Positions 20,192 through 29,050 of a stretch of 64,000 nt of DNA are shown one piece after another. Source of the stretch: Pseudothauera nasutitermitis (GTDB lineage Bacteria; Pseudomonadota; Gammaproteobacteria; Burkholderiales; Rhodocyclaceae); NCBI RefSeq assembly GCF_004801295.1, contig NZ_SSOC01000005.1:532448-596447 (forward strand), given 5' to 3'. Position 1 is the stretch's first letter. Every line of letters begins with the position of its first letter. The translations under genes and the position numbers were made by a program. A model generated the notes under the pieces. The model was not told the origin of the DNA. It saw nothing but the letters and a program-made list of their open reading frames with translations, and ran no database searches.

Positions 20192-20794
20192 TCAGAACCC
20201 GCCCGTCTCCAGCCAGCGCTCGATCTGCGGAATGCGGTCCACGCCCCAGAAGGGCTCGCCGTCCACGAACACGAAAGGCGAGCCGAACACGCCGTGGGCG
20301 ATGGCCTGGGCGCATTCGTCCTTCAGCCGCTGGCGGACCGCCTCCCCCGCCAGCGCCCCGGCCAGCGCGGCGCGGTCCGCCCCGGCGGCCGCGGCGATGT
20401 CCAGTACCAGCGTTTCCTGCGAAATGTCGCGGCCCTCGGCGAAGTAGGCGCGGTAGACGTCCTGGGCAAAGCGCCGGGCCAGCGCCGGGTCGCGCTCGTC
20501 CAGCCAGTAGAAGGTGCGCGCCGCCACCTGGGTGCCGATCGGGAAGACCGCCGGCACCGTCCACGGCAGGCCCAGGAAGCGCGCCGTGCGGTCGAAGTCC
20601 CGGTAGGCGTAGGGGCCCTTCAACTCGGCCGCGAGCATCGGCCCGCCGCCGGTCTGCTTGTATACCGCACCCAGCAGGAAGGGGCGCCAGCGCACCGCGC
20701 GGCCGTGGGCCGCGGCCAGGGCGTCGATCTTCTCGGCCATGAAATAACCGTAGGGCGAGGAGAAGTCGAAGTAGAAGTCGATCGGTTCGGCCAT
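20192..20794 (-). CDS. 2-hydroxychromene-2-carboxylate isomerase-like (kappa-GST/DsbA fold)
   Basis: The 200-residue protein opens with IDFYFDFSSPYGYFMAEKID. This is the thioredoxin-fold start of HCCA isomerases and kappa-class GSTs, with the catalytic serine in the FSSPY segment instead of a CxxC. The end contains GVFGSPFVFVDGEPFWGVDR, the family cis-proline region. It uses glutathione for isomerisation in aromatic degradation in characterised members; here it ends an acyl-CoA catabolic block, so the substrate is open. The ATG at 20794 has a GGAGG site and is preferred to 20845. Confidence 0.85.
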   Translation of the reverse strand: MAEPIDFYFDFSSPYGYFMAEKIDALAAAHGRAVRWRPFLLGAVYKQTGGGPMLAAELKGPYAYRDFDRTARFLGLPWTVPAVFPIGTQVAARTFYWLDERDPALARRFAQDVYRAYFAEGRDISQETLVLDIAAAAGADRAALAGALAGEAVRQRLKDECAQAIAHGVFGSPFVFVDGEPFWGVDRIPQIERWLETGGF

Positions 20795-20816
20795 CGTTTT
20801 ACCTCCGCCCGTGCGT

Positions 20817-21950
20817 TCAGCCGGCCAGTGCGCGGCCGATGACAAGGCGCTGGATGTCGCTGGCGCCCTCGTAGATCTGGCACACCCGCACGTCGCGGTA
20901 GATGCGCTCGACGGGGAAGTCGCTCACGTAGCCGTAGCCGCCATGCACCTGGATGGCGTCGGAGCACACCGCCTCGGCCATCTCGGAGGCGAACAGCTTG
21001 GCCATCGAGGCCTCCTTCAGGCAGGGCCGGCCGGCGTCCTTCAGGCTGGCGGCATGCCACACCAGCTGGCGCGCTGCCTCCAGCCGGGTGGCCATGTCGG
21101 CCAGGCGGAAGTTCACCGCCTGGTGCTCGAAGATGGGCTTGCCGAAGGCTTCGCGCTCCTGCGCATACTTCACCGCTGCTTCCAGCGCGGCGCGCGCCAT
21201 GCCCAGGCATTGCGCGGCGATGCCGATGCGCCCGGCTTCCAGGTTGGACAGCGCGATGCGGTAGCCCTCACCTTCCGCACCGAGCAGGTTCTCCGCCGGG
21301 ATGCGGCAGTTCTCCAGCAGGATCTGCGCGGTGTCCGAGGCCTTCTGGCCCATCTTCTCCTCGATGCGCGCGACGATGTAGCCGGGGTTGTCGCAGGGCA
21401 CCAGGAAGCAGGAGATGCCCTTCTTGCCCGCGGCCTTGTCGGTGACCGCGAAGACGATCGCCACGTCCGCCTCGCGTCCGGTGGTGATGAACTGCTTGAC
21501 GCCGTTGAGCACCCACTCGTTGCCGTCCTTCACCGCGGAGGTGCGGATGGCCGAGGCATCCGAACCCACATGCGGCTCGGTGAGGCAGAAGCAGCCCAGC
21601 TTCTCGCCGCGCGCCAGGGGCTTCAGCCACTGTTCCTTCTGCGCGTCGCTGCCGAAGCGCGCCGGGATGCCGCAGGCCAGCGAGTTCTGCACACTGACGA
21701 TGGTGGAGGTGGCGCCGTCGCCGGCGGCGATCTCTTCCAGCGCCAGCACCAGGCTCATGTAGTCCATGCCGGCGCCGCCCCATTCCTCCGGCACCACCAT
21801 GCCCAGCGCGCCGAGCCCGGCGAGTTCCTTCAGCGCCTCGTGCGGGAAGGTGTGGTCGCGGTCCCATCCGGCGGCGAACGGGGCGAGGCGCTCCTGCGCA
21901 AAGGCGCGCAGGGAGTCGCGGATCATTTCCTGTTCCTGGGTCAGGATCAT
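20817..21950 (-). CDS. short/branched-chain acyl-CoA dehydrogenase
   Basis: The 377-residue flavoenzyme has the family order: N-terminal helical domain, [13 protein letters not shown] (signature 1, near 130), [30 protein letters not shown], and the C-terminal signature [20 protein letters not shown]. The catalytic glutamate is in [10 protein letters not shown] near 365. That placement is as in short-chain and medium-chain enzymes, unlike the isovaleryl-CoA dehydrogenase encoded two genes upstream. It may serve 2-methylbutyryl- or isobutyryl-CoA, or short fatty acids. It is in the LiuR-proximal block, 27 bases after the thiolase gene. Confidence 0.92.
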   Translation of the reverse strand: MILTQEQEMIRDSLRAFAQERLAPFAAGWDRDHTFPHEALKELAGLGALGMVVPEEWGGAGMDYMSLVLALEEIAAGDGATSTIVSVQNSLACGIPARFGSDAQKEQWLKPLARGEKLGCFCLTEPHVGSDASAIRTSAVKDGNEWVLNGVKQFITTGREADVAIVFAVTDKAAGKKGISCFLVPCDNPGYIVARIEEKMGQKASDTAQILLENCRIPAENLLGAEGEGYRIALSNLEAGRIGIAAQCLGMARAALEAAVKYAQEREAFGKPIFEHQAVNFRLADMATRLEAARQLVWHAASLKDAGRPCLKEASMAKLFASEMAEAVCSDAIQVHGGYGYVSDFPVERIYRDVRVCQIYEGASDIQRLVIGRALAG

Positions 21951-21977
21951 TTTGTTCTGTCTCCTCCGCCCGCTGGA

Positions 21978-23168
21978 TCAGGCGAGTTCCAGCGCCAGCG
22001 CGGTGGCTTCGCCGCCGCCGATGCACAGGCTGGCCACGCCGCGCTTCTTGCCGTACTGGCGCAGCGCGCCGAGCAGCGAAACAATGATGCGCGCGCCGGA
22101 CGCGCCGATGGGATGGCCCAGCGCGCAGGCGCCGCCATGCACGTTGACGCGCTCGTGCGGCAGGTTCATTTCCTTCATCGCCGCCATGGTGACCACGGCG
22201 AAGGCTTCGTTGACCTCCCACAGATCCACGTCCGCGCTCTGCCAGCCGGCCTTGTCCAGCACCTTTTGCATGGCGCCCACCGGGGCGGTGGTGAACCAGC
22301 GCGGCTCCTGGGCGTGGGTGGCGTGCGCCAGGATGGTGGCGAGCGGCGCGAAGCCCAGGCGTTCTGCGGTGGAGCGGCGCATCAGCACCAGGGCTGCGGC
22401 GCCGTCGGAGATCGAGCTGGAGTTGGCGGCGGTGACCGTGCCGGTCTTGCTGAACGCGGGCTTGAGCGTGGGGATCTTTTCCGGCTGGGCCTTGAGCGGC
22501 TGCTCGTCATTCTCCACCAGCACGTCGCCCTTGCGGCCGGCCACCGTGACCGGCGCCACTTCCCACTTGAACAGCCCTTCCTTGATGGCCTTCTGCGCGC
22601 GGGTCGTGGAGGCGATGGCGAACTCGTCCTGCGCTTCGCGGCTGAAGGAGAAATGTGCCGCGCAGTCCTCGGCGAAGGTGCCCATCAGGCGGCCCTTGGT
22701 TTCGTCCGAGTAGCGGTCTTCCAAGCCGTCGAAGAACATGTGGTCCAGCGTCTGGCCGTGGCCCAGGCGGTAGCCGCCGCGCGCCTTGGGCAGCAGGTAG
22801 GGGGCGTTGGACATGGATTCCATGCCGCCGGCGACCATCACCTCGTTGCTGCCGGCGAGCAGCAGGTCGTGGGCCAGCATGGTGGCCTTCATGCCGGAGC
22901 CGCACACCTTGTTGATCGTGGTGCACCCGGCCGCCAGCGGCAGGCCGGCACCCAGCGCGGCCTGGCGGGCGGGGGCCTGGCCCAGGCCGGCGGGCAGCAC
23001 GCAGCCCATGATGACTTCCTGCACCTGCTCGGCGGACAGCCCGGCGCGCTCGACGGCGGCACGGATGGCCGCCGCACCCAGTTGCGGGGCGAGGAGCGCG
23101 GCGAGTTCGCCCTGGAAGCCGCCCATCGGCGTGCGGGCGGCGGAAACGATGACGACGGGGTCGGTCAT
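21978..23168 (-). CDS. acetyl-CoA C-acetyltransferase (thiolase)
   Basis: The 396-residue thiolase has all three signatures: the nucleophilic cysteine in INKVCGSGMKATMLA near 90, VNGGACALGHPIG-type NVHGGACALGHPIGASGAR near 345, and the C-terminal general-base cysteine in ASLCIGGGEATALALE. It can split acetoacetyl-CoA from leucine breakdown or condense acetyl-CoA for PHB synthesis, and a PHA synthase gene lies 3.5 kb away. It lies between isovaleryl-CoA dehydrogenase and acyl-CoA dehydrogenase genes in one minus-strand block. Confidence 0.93.
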   Translation of the reverse strand: MTDPVVIVSAARTPMGGFQGELAALLAPQLGAAAIRAAVERAGLSAEQVQEVIMGCVLPAGLGQAPARQAALGAGLPLAAGCTTINKVCGSGMKATMLAHDLLLAGSNEVMVAGGMESMSNAPYLLPKARGGYRLGHGQTLDHMFFDGLEDRYSDETKGRLMGTFAEDCAAHFSFSREAQDEFAIASTTRAQKAIKEGLFKWEVAPVTVAGRKGDVLVENDEQPLKAQPEKIPTLKPAFSKTGTVTAANSSSISDGAAALVLMRRSTAERLGFAPLATILAHATHAQEPRWFTTAPVGAMQKVLDKAGWQSADVDLWEVNEAFAVVTMAAMKEMNLPHERVNVHGGACALGHPIGASGARIIVSLLGALRQYGKKRGVASLCIGGGEATALALELA

Positions 23169-23219
23169 AGGTGGTGCTCCTAAATGGTGTACCGGCGGAG
23201 CGCGCGCCCCGCGCGGGAC

Positions 23220-24392
23220 TTACAGGGTTTCGGCGAACAATTCCCGGCCGATCAGCATGCGGCGGATTTCCGAGGTGCCGGCGCCGATCTCGTACAGCTT
23301 GGCGTCGCGCCACAGGCGGCCCACCGGGTATTCGTTGGTATAGCCCACGCCGCCCAGCGCCTGGATGGCTTCGCCGGCCATCCAGGTGGCCTTTTCGGCG
23401 GTGTACAGGATGACCCCGGCGGCGTCCTTGCGCAGGCTGCGGGCGTGGTCCGCGCGGTCGCAGGCCTGGCCCACGGCATAGGCGTAGGCGCGGCAGGCCG
23501 ACCAGGTGGAGTACATGTCGGCCACCTTGCCCTGCATGAGCTGGAATTCGCCGATGGGGGTGTCGAACTGCCTGCGCTCGTGCATATAGGGCACCACCGC
23601 GTCCATGCACGCGGCCATGATGCCCAGCGGGCCGCCGGCGAGCACCGCACGCTCGTAGTCCAGCCCGCTCATCAGCACTTTCACGCCGTTGCCCACGCCG
23701 CCCAGCACGTTCTCTTCCGGCACTTCCACGTCGTCGAAGAACAGCGGGAAGGTGTTGGAGCCGCGCATGCCCAGCTTGTCCAGGTGGGTGCCGTGGGTGA
23801 AGCCCTTCATGCCCTTTTCGATGAGGAAGGCGGTGATGCCCTTCGGGCCGGCGGCGAGGTCGGTCTTGGCATACACCACCAGGGTGTCGGCATCGCCACC
23901 GTTGGTGATCCACATCTTGGCGCCGTTGAGCACGTAGCGGTCGCCCTTCCTGTCGGCGCGCAGCTTCATGCTGACCACGTCGGAGCCGGCGTTGGGTTCG
24001 CTCATCGCCAGCGCGCCCACCTGCTCGCCGGAAACCAGGCCGGGCAGGTACTTGCGTTTCTGCGCCTCGCTGCCGTTGCGGCGGATCTGGTTCACGCACA
24101 GGTTGGAGTGCGCGCCGTAGGACAGGCCCACCGAGGCCGAGGCGCGGGAGATTTCCTCCATGGCGATGATGTGGGCCAGATAGCCCATCGCCGTGCCGCC
24201 GTATTCCTCTTCCACGGTCATGCCATGCACGCCCAGGTCGCCGAGCTTCTTCCACAGGTCGGCGGGGAATTCGTTCACCCGGTCGATCTCGGCCGCGCGC
24301 GGGGCGATCTCCGCCGCGCAGAATGCGCGCAGGGTGTCGCGCAGCATCTCGATGGTCTCGCCCAGGGCGAAATCCAGGCTGGGAATGTTCAT
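23220..24392 (-). CDS. liuA: isovaleryl-CoA dehydrogenase
   Basis: The 390-residue acyl-CoA dehydrogenase has [35 protein letters not shown] and a C-terminal [20 protein letters not shown]. The catalytic glutamate position of isovaleryl-CoA dehydrogenases is visible in [15 protein letters not shown], while the usual C-terminal glutamate site is [10 protein letters not shown]. This pattern separates it from the other acyl-CoA dehydrogenase in the block. It makes 3-methylcrotonyl-CoA, passing electrons to ETF. It is second in the LiuR-controlled transcript. Confidence 0.95.
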   Translation of the reverse strand: MNIPSLDFALGETIEMLRDTLRAFCAAEIAPRAAEIDRVNEFPADLWKKLGDLGVHGMTVEEEYGGTAMGYLAHIIAMEEISRASASVGLSYGAHSNLCVNQIRRNGSEAQKRKYLPGLVSGEQVGALAMSEPNAGSDVVSMKLRADRKGDRYVLNGAKMWITNGGDADTLVVYAKTDLAAGPKGITAFLIEKGMKGFTHGTHLDKLGMRGSNTFPLFFDDVEVPEENVLGGVGNGVKVLMSGLDYERAVLAGGPLGIMAACMDAVVPYMHERRQFDTPIGEFQLMQGKVADMYSTWSACRAYAYAVGQACDRADHARSLRKDAAGVILYTAEKATWMAGEAIQALGGVGYTNEYPVGRLWRDAKLYEIGAGTSEIRRMLIGRELFAETL

Positions 24393-24452
24393 GTAGTCGT
24401 CTCCTCCACGCGCGTATGCGCTGTCTTCTGTCTTGATCCGCCCGCCCTGTTC

Positions 24453-24920
24453 TCAGGCGGTGCGTTCGGCCTTGTCCGGCAGTGCCATGATGGTCTGCTG
24501 CATCACCGCGCACAAGTTCCAGCGCTCCGCCTTCACCGCGAACACGTCGGCGCGGGTGACGATCAGCGTGCGCCCGGGGCGGATCACCTCGCCACGGGCG
24601 ATCAGGCGCTCGCCCTCGGCCGGGGCCACCAGGTTGAGCTTGTATTCCACGGTGAGCACGCTGGCGCCGGCCGCGACCAGCGAGTTGGCGGCGAATCCGC
24701 CGGCGTTGTCGGCGATCATGCCGACGATGCCGCCGTGGATGTAGCCGTGCTGCTGGGTGATGTCCTCACGGTAGGGCAGCTCGATCTCGACGAAGCCCGG
24801 CTCCACCAGCAGCAGGCGCGCGCCGATCAGCTCCATGGCGCGCTGGCGCTCGAAGCTGGCGCGCACGCGCGCCGCGTAGCCGGCGTCGCGTGGCTGGAAG
24901 ATCGGTGCATCACGTCGCAT
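24453..24920 (-). CDS. PaaI-type hotdog-fold thioesterase
   Basis: The 155-residue single-hotdog protein has the PaaI/YbgC-type core QQHGYIHGGIVGMIADNAGG, where the HGG and acidic D form the acyl-CoA hydrolase site, followed by VLTVEYKLNLVAPAEGE and TLIVTRADVFAV. It probably hydrolyses CoA esters that build up in the pathway. The ATG at 24920 has GGAGGA 8-9 bases upstream; a longer start at 24947 is possible. It is the first gene after the LiuR operator, so it heads the transcript. Confidence 0.85.
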   Translation of the reverse strand: MRRDAPIFQPRDAGYAARVRASFERQRAMELIGARLLLVEPGFVEIELPYREDITQQHGYIHGGIVGMIADNAGGFAANSLVAAGASVLTVEYKLNLVAPAEGERLIARGEVIRPGRTLIVTRADVFAVKAERWNLCAVMQQTIMALPDKAERTA

Positions 24921-24992
24921 CGTCGTGTCTCCTCCAGTGGGGTGCATCGGATCGTCGTGCCTGTTCCGTGCGCATTCTGTCGTTGTTATTAC

Positions 24993-25010
24993 GTTTACGT
25001 CAACGTAAAC
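24993..25010. promoter_or_regulatory. LiuR-type operator palindrome
   Basis: GTTTACGTCAACGTAAAC is a perfect palindrome (two 8-bp arms, CA centre) in the 108-bp gap between liuR and the thioesterase-liuA transcript. Similar TTTACGT/ACGTAAA palindromes are known as LiuR/MerR-family sites in proteobacterial branched-chain amino-acid regulons. Its position upstream of the first structural gene fits repression or MerR-style activation by LiuR. Confidence 0.75.
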
Positions 25011-25028
25011 TCAAGCGCAAAAAACGGC

Positions 25029-25460
25029 TCATCCACGCATGCGGCGCGCCAGTTCGGCACGCGCGGCGGCCGCGCCGGCGGCATTGTCGCCGAGCAGGGC
25101 GGAACACTGGCGTTCCAGCATGTCGATCTCGGCGAGCACCGCCTCGATATCCTCGCGCTGCTGCACCAGCGCCGCGCGGCGCTCGGCGAGCACGCCCTGG
25201 AAACGTTGCAACTGGGGCGCCGAGTTGCGCACGCCGTCGTACATGTAGAGCAGTTCCTTGATCTCGGCGAGCGACAGGCCCAGGCGCTTGCCGCGCAGGG
25301 TCAGGCGCAGGCGGGTGCGGTCGGCGCGGCTGTAGATGCGCGCGCGGCCGCTGCGCGCCGGGTTGAGCAGGCCCTGGTCCTCATAGAAACGGATGGCGCG
25401 CGCGGTGATGCTGAACTCGCGCGCCAGCTCGGTGATGGTGTAGGTTTGTTCGGTGGCCAT
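25029..25460 (-). CDS. liuR: MerR-family regulator of leucine catabolism
   Basis: The 143-residue regulator has an N-terminal MerR winged helix (TYTITELAREFSITARAIRF, YEDQGLLNPARSGRARIYS, RLTLRGKRLGLSLAEIKELL). A C-terminal coiled-coil dimerisation helix follows (residues 85-135) without the metal-binding cysteines of MerR/CueR. This is the LiuR layout. The ATG at 25460 begins the HTH. It is encoded just upstream of the operator palindrome and the catabolic genes, and is oriented the same way, so it may read through into them as well as control them. Confidence 0.9.
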   Translation of the reverse strand: MATEQTYTITELAREFSITARAIRFYEDQGLLNPARSGRARIYSRADRTRLRLTLRGKRLGLSLAEIKELLYMYDGVRNSAPQLQRFQGVLAERRAALVQQREDIEAVLAEIDMLERQCSALLGDNAAGAAAARAELARRMRG

Positions 25461-25611
25461 GCCGGTGCCCGTGACAGCCGGCGCCCACATGCGCCGACCG
25501 GAATTATTAGCGCCTTGTTTTATAACAACAAAGCTTTTCAGAACCGAAAGAGTTAAGCAGATTTCCGGGGTTTGGGCAATGCGCGCCCGGCCCCGGCCAA
25601 CGGAGAACCCG

Positions 25612-26667
25612 ATGAATCCAAACCCCTCCCCCGCATCGACCGCCGAAGCGAAGCTAACCACCCCCTGGACCCAGGCACCCGCCGGCGGCCAGCGCTTCGC
25701 CGTGGCCGACGGTGTGTACTGGGTGCGCATGCCGCTGCCCTTCGTGCTCGACCACGTCAATCTGTGGCTGCTCGACGACGGCGACACCCTGGCCGCCGTG
25801 GATACCGGCTACGCCCTCGACGAGGTGCGCGCGCACTGGCAGGCCCTGCTGGGCGAAGACGGCCGCGCGCTGCGCCGCCTGGTGCTCACCCACTGCCACC
25901 CCGACCACCTCGGCCTGGCCGCCTGGCTGGCCGAACAGCATGGCGCACGCGTCCACATGACCCAGGGCGAATTTCTCGGTGCGCAGGCGATCTGGCACCA
26001 ACTGCCCGGCCACCGGGTGGAGGACATGGTGGCGCAGTTCCGCACCCACGGCCTGGACGAAACCCGCCTGGACGCCCTCGCCGAACGCGGCAACGCCTAC
26101 CGCCGGGGCGTGCCCGCGCTGCCGACCACCTATCGCCGGCTGATCGACGGCGACCGCCTGCGCATCGGCGCGCACGAGTGGGAAGTGATCACCGGCTACG
26201 GGCACGCGCCCGAGCATGCCAGCCTGTACTGCGCCGCACTCGGTGTGCTCATTTCGGGCGATATGCTGCTACCGCGCATTTCCACCAATGTCAGCGTTTA
26301 CGCGGCCACGCCGGACGACGACCCCCTGGGCCGCTTCCTCGATTCGCTGCAGCGCATCATTAACTTGCCGGTCAATACGCTCGTGCTACCATCGCACGGA
26401 AGGCCCTTCCGTGGGATCCGCACGCGCATCGACCAGCTCGTCGAGCACCACCGCGCACGCTGTGCCGAGTTGCTCGCGGCTTGCGAGACGCCTCGCAGCG
26501 CTGGCGAACTGCTCAACACGCTGTTCCCGCGCGAGTTGGACACCCATCAAGTGATGTTCGCCATGGGAGAGGCCATCGCCCACCTGAACCACCTCGCGGC
26601 GCGCGGAGCGCTGCGTGGACAGGCCGGCAGCGACGGCATCATCCGTTTTGCCAGAAGAATCCTTTGA
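25612..26667 (+). CDS. metallo-beta-lactamase-fold hydrolase with C-terminal winged helix-like region
   Basis: The 351-residue protein has the metal motif LTHCHPDHLGLAAW (HxHxDH), a histidine in TGYGHAPEHASLYC, the bridging aspartate in ISGDMLLPRIS and a final histidine in LPSHGRPF. It belongs to the MBL superfamily group with a helical C-terminal domain (residues 265-345; MFAMGEAIAHLNHLAARGAL). The substrate is unknown. The ATG at 25612 follows a GGAG site. Only 20 bases separate it from phaC downstream, so the two are probably co-transcribed. It is divergent from liuR. Confidence 0.85.
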   Translation: MNPNPSPASTAEAKLTTPWTQAPAGGQRFAVADGVYWVRMPLPFVLDHVNLWLLDDGDTLAAVDTGYALDEVRAHWQALLGEDGRALRRLVLTHCHPDHLGLAAWLAEQHGARVHMTQGEFLGAQAIWHQLPGHRVEDMVAQFRTHGLDETRLDALAERGNAYRRGVPALPTTYRRLIDGDRLRIGAHEWEVITGYGHAPEHASLYCAALGVLISGDMLLPRISTNVSVYAATPDDDPLGRFLDSLQRIINLPVNTLVLPSHGRPFRGIRTRIDQLVEHHRARCAELLAACETPRSAGELLNTLFPRELDTHQVMFAMGEAIAHLNHLAARGALRGQAGSDGIIRFARRIL

Positions 26668-26687
26668 AAGAGGAGTGGAACAAGAAA

Positions 26688-28511
26688 ATGGCTGCACCCG
26701 CGACCGACGAAAAACGCCCCGAGCTTCCCGACCCCCAGGAGCTCGCCAAAACCTACGCCGAAGTGGCCCAGCGCGCCTCGCACCTGATCAGCGAGCACGT
26801 GCAGCGCCAGTTGAAGAAAGGCGTGGCCGCGCCCGCCGATGAACTGGGCATCGCCCAGGCCTTCATGGACATGATGGCCAAGCTGCTGGCCAACCCCTAC
26901 AAGCTCGCCCAGGCGCAGATGGGCCTGGTGTGGGATTACTTCTCGCTGTGGCAGCACTCCATGCTGCGCTTCATGGGCATGCATGCCGCCCCGGTGGCCG
27001 CCCCGGAGAAGACCGACAAGCGTTTCAAGGACGAGGAGTGGGAGCAGCACTTCCTGTTCGACTTCATCAAGCAGTCCTACCTGATCGCCGCACGCCACGT
27101 GCATGACACCGTGTGCTGCGTGGACGGCCTGGACGAGCACACGCAGAAGAAGGTCAACTTCTACACGCGCCAGTACATCGACGCGATGAGCCCGTCCAAC
27201 TTCGCCGTCACCAATCCCGAGGTGTTCCGCGAGACCCTGAAGAGCAACGGCCAGAACCTGCTCAAGGGCCTGAACAACCTGCTGCGCGACATCGAGGACG
27301 GCGGCGGCAACCTGCGCGTCAAGATGACCGACACCACGGCCTTCGAGCTGGGCAAGAACGTCGCCACCACGCCGGGCAAGGTGGTCTTCCAGACCGACAT
27401 GATGCAGCTCATCCAGTACACCCCGACCACCGAGAAGGTGTACAAGCGCCCGCTGCTGGTCATTCCGCCGTGGATCAACAAGTTCTACATCCTCGACCTG
27501 CGCGAGAAGAACTCCTACATCAAGTGGTGTGTGGACCAGGGCCACACGGTGTTCGTGATCTCCTGGGTGAACCCGGACGAACGCCAGGCCGAGAAGACCT
27601 TCGACTCCTACCTGCAGGAAGGCATCCTGGCCGCGCTCGACGCCATCGAGCAGCAGACCGGCGAGAAGGAAGTGAACGCCGCCGGCTACTGCCTGGGCGG
27701 CACGCTGCTGGCCACCACGCTGGCCTATCTGGCGGCCAAGCGGCAGAAGCGCATCGCCGCGGCGACCTTCTTCACCACCATGACCGACTTCGCCGACCCG
27801 GGCGAGCTGGGCGTGTTCATCGACGAAACCCAGGTCACCAGCCTGGAAAAGAAGATGTTCGAGCGCGGCTACCTGGAAGGCTCGGAAATGGCCGGCACCT
27901 TCAACCTGATGCGCGCCAACGACCTGATCTGGTCCTTCGTGGTGAACAACTACCTGATGGGCAAGGATCCGTTCCCCTTCGATCTGCTGTACTGGAACTC
28001 CGATTCCACCCGCATGCCGGCGAAGATGCACAGCTTCTACCTGCGCAAGATGTACATGGAGAACAAGCTGGTCGAGCCGGGCGGCATCGAGGTCGACGGC
28101 GTGCCCATCGATCTGGGCAAGATCAAGGTGCCGTGCTACTTCATCTCCACCATCGAAGACCACATCGCGCCGTGGAAGAGCACCTACGCGGGCGCGCGCC
28201 ATTTCGGCGGACCGGTGCGCTTCGTGCTGGGCGGCTCCGGCCACATCGCCGGCATCGTCAACCCGCCGGTGGCCAACAAGTACGGCTACTGGCTGAATCC
28301 GGTCGCCAGGCTGCCGGAAACCGCCGGACAATGGTTCGACGGCGCCCAGCAGCAAGCCGGTTCGTGGTGGACCGACTGGCAGGCCTGGGTGGTGGCCCAT
28401 GACGACGAACAGGTCGCCCCGCGCAACCCGGCCAAGGGCAAGCTGAAGGTGCTGGAAGAGGCGCCGGGCAGCTTCGTCAAGATTCGTCTGGACGCCCAGG
28501 CAGCCGAGTAA
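26688..28511 (+). CDS. phaC: class I poly(3-hydroxyalkanoate) synthase
   Basis: The 607-residue enzyme polymerises (R)-3-hydroxyacyl-CoA into PHA granules. The lipase-like box is GYCLGGT with the catalytic cysteine, and other class I landmarks are PLLVIPPWINKFYILDL, FVISWVNPD, FDLLYWNSDSTRMP and the C-terminal GGSGHIAGIVNPP with the catalytic histidine. The aspartate is in STIEDHIAPW. The length is typical of class I synthases (PhaC of Cupriavidus type). The ATG at 26688 follows AAAGAGGAG. phaA/phaB are not directly adjacent, though a thiolase is encoded at 21978. A strong terminator follows. Confidence 0.96.
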   Translation: MAAPATDEKRPELPDPQELAKTYAEVAQRASHLISEHVQRQLKKGVAAPADELGIAQAFMDMMAKLLANPYKLAQAQMGLVWDYFSLWQHSMLRFMGMHAAPVAAPEKTDKRFKDEEWEQHFLFDFIKQSYLIAARHVHDTVCCVDGLDEHTQKKVNFYTRQYIDAMSPSNFAVTNPEVFRETLKSNGQNLLKGLNNLLRDIEDGGGNLRVKMTDTTAFELGKNVATTPGKVVFQTDMMQLIQYTPTTEKVYKRPLLVIPPWINKFYILDLREKNSYIKWCVDQGHTVFVISWVNPDERQAEKTFDSYLQEGILAALDAIEQQTGEKEVNAAGYCLGGTLLATTLAYLAAKRQKRIAAATFFTTMTDFADPGELGVFIDETQVTSLEKKMFERGYLEGSEMAGTFNLMRANDLIWSFVVNNYLMGKDPFPFDLLYWNSDSTRMPAKMHSFYLRKMYMENKLVEPGGIEVDGVPIDLGKIKVPCYFISTIEDHIAPWKSTYAGARHFGGPVRFVLGGSGHIAGIVNPPVANKYGYWLNPVARLPETAGQWFDGAQQQAGSWWTDWQAWVVAHDDEQVAPRNPAKGKLKVLEEAPGSFVKIRLDAQAAE

Positions 28512-28540
28512 GACTGGCTTTCCGGGCCTGAGACACACAG

Positions 28541-28582
28541 CAGGGCGCACCGCGCGGAAACCGCCGGTGCGCCCTGTCTTTT
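28541..28582 (+). terminator. rho-independent terminator after phaC
   Basis: A 12-bp perfect stem CAGGGCGCACCG / CGGTGCGCCCTG with a 12-base loop is followed by TCTTTTC. It lies 30 bases after the phaC stop and 34 bases before the PIN gene, so it should isolate the two. Confidence 0.88.
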
Positions 28583-28615
28583 CATGCCGGACGGCGCACA
28601 AGCCCAGGAAAACGC

Positions 28616-29050
28616 ATGTCTTCCCCCCGCCTGGTGCTCGACACCAACACCGTGATGGCCTTGTGGCTGTTCGAAGACCCGCGCCTGGCGGCCCTGCGCG
28701 CGGCCGCCGAACAGCGCCGGGTCGGCCTGGTCGCGCGCGCCGACGCACTGGAAGAACTGCGCCGCGTGCTCGCCTATGCGCAGTTCGGCGTGACACCCGC
28801 GCGGCAGGCCGAACTGCTGACGTATTACCGCGACCTGAGCAGCGCGGCCCCGCAGCCCGGCATGGAACCGCCTTCGCTGCCGCAATGCCGCGACGCGGAC
28901 GACCAGAAATTCCTGGAAATCGCCCGCGACGCACAGGCCGACGCCCTGCTCACGCGCGACAAGCTGCTGCTGCGCCTGGCCCGCCACCGCCTGGTGCGCG
29001 AGCGCTTCGCCATCCTCACGCCGGACGCCTTCATACCTCCGGCGAGTTGA
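28616..29050 (+). CDS. PIN-domain protein, putative orphan toxin (COG1569-like)
   Basis: The 144-residue PIN protein has conserved acids in LVLDTNTVMALWLF (D9), ADALEELRRVLAY and CRDADDQKFLEIARDAQADA, followed by LLTRDKLLL. This is the layout of the COG1569 family of predicted nucleases annotated as toxin components. No antitoxin gene is directly upstream or downstream, so it may be solitary. Its last 20 bases overlap the 3-prime end of the convergent gene on the minus strand. Confidence 0.8.
   Translation: MSSPRLVLDTNTVMALWLFEDPRLAALRAAAEQRRVGLVARADALEELRRVLAYAQFGVTPARQAELLTYYRDLSSAAPQPGMEPPSLPQCRDADDQKFLEIARDAQADALLTRDKLLLRLARHRLVRERFAILTPDAFIPPAS

Noticed and set aside
20811..23183. Plus-strand open frame of 790 codons opposite acyl-CoA dehydrogenase and thiolase genes
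   Set aside because: The minus strand carries complete enzymes with all active-site motifs. The antisense translation has no domain and an extreme His/Gly/Val composition.
26547..28934. Minus-strand open frame of 795 codons opposite phaC and the PIN gene
   Set aside because: phaC has the synthase lipase box and full length; the antisense frame is a by-product of GC-rich codon usage.
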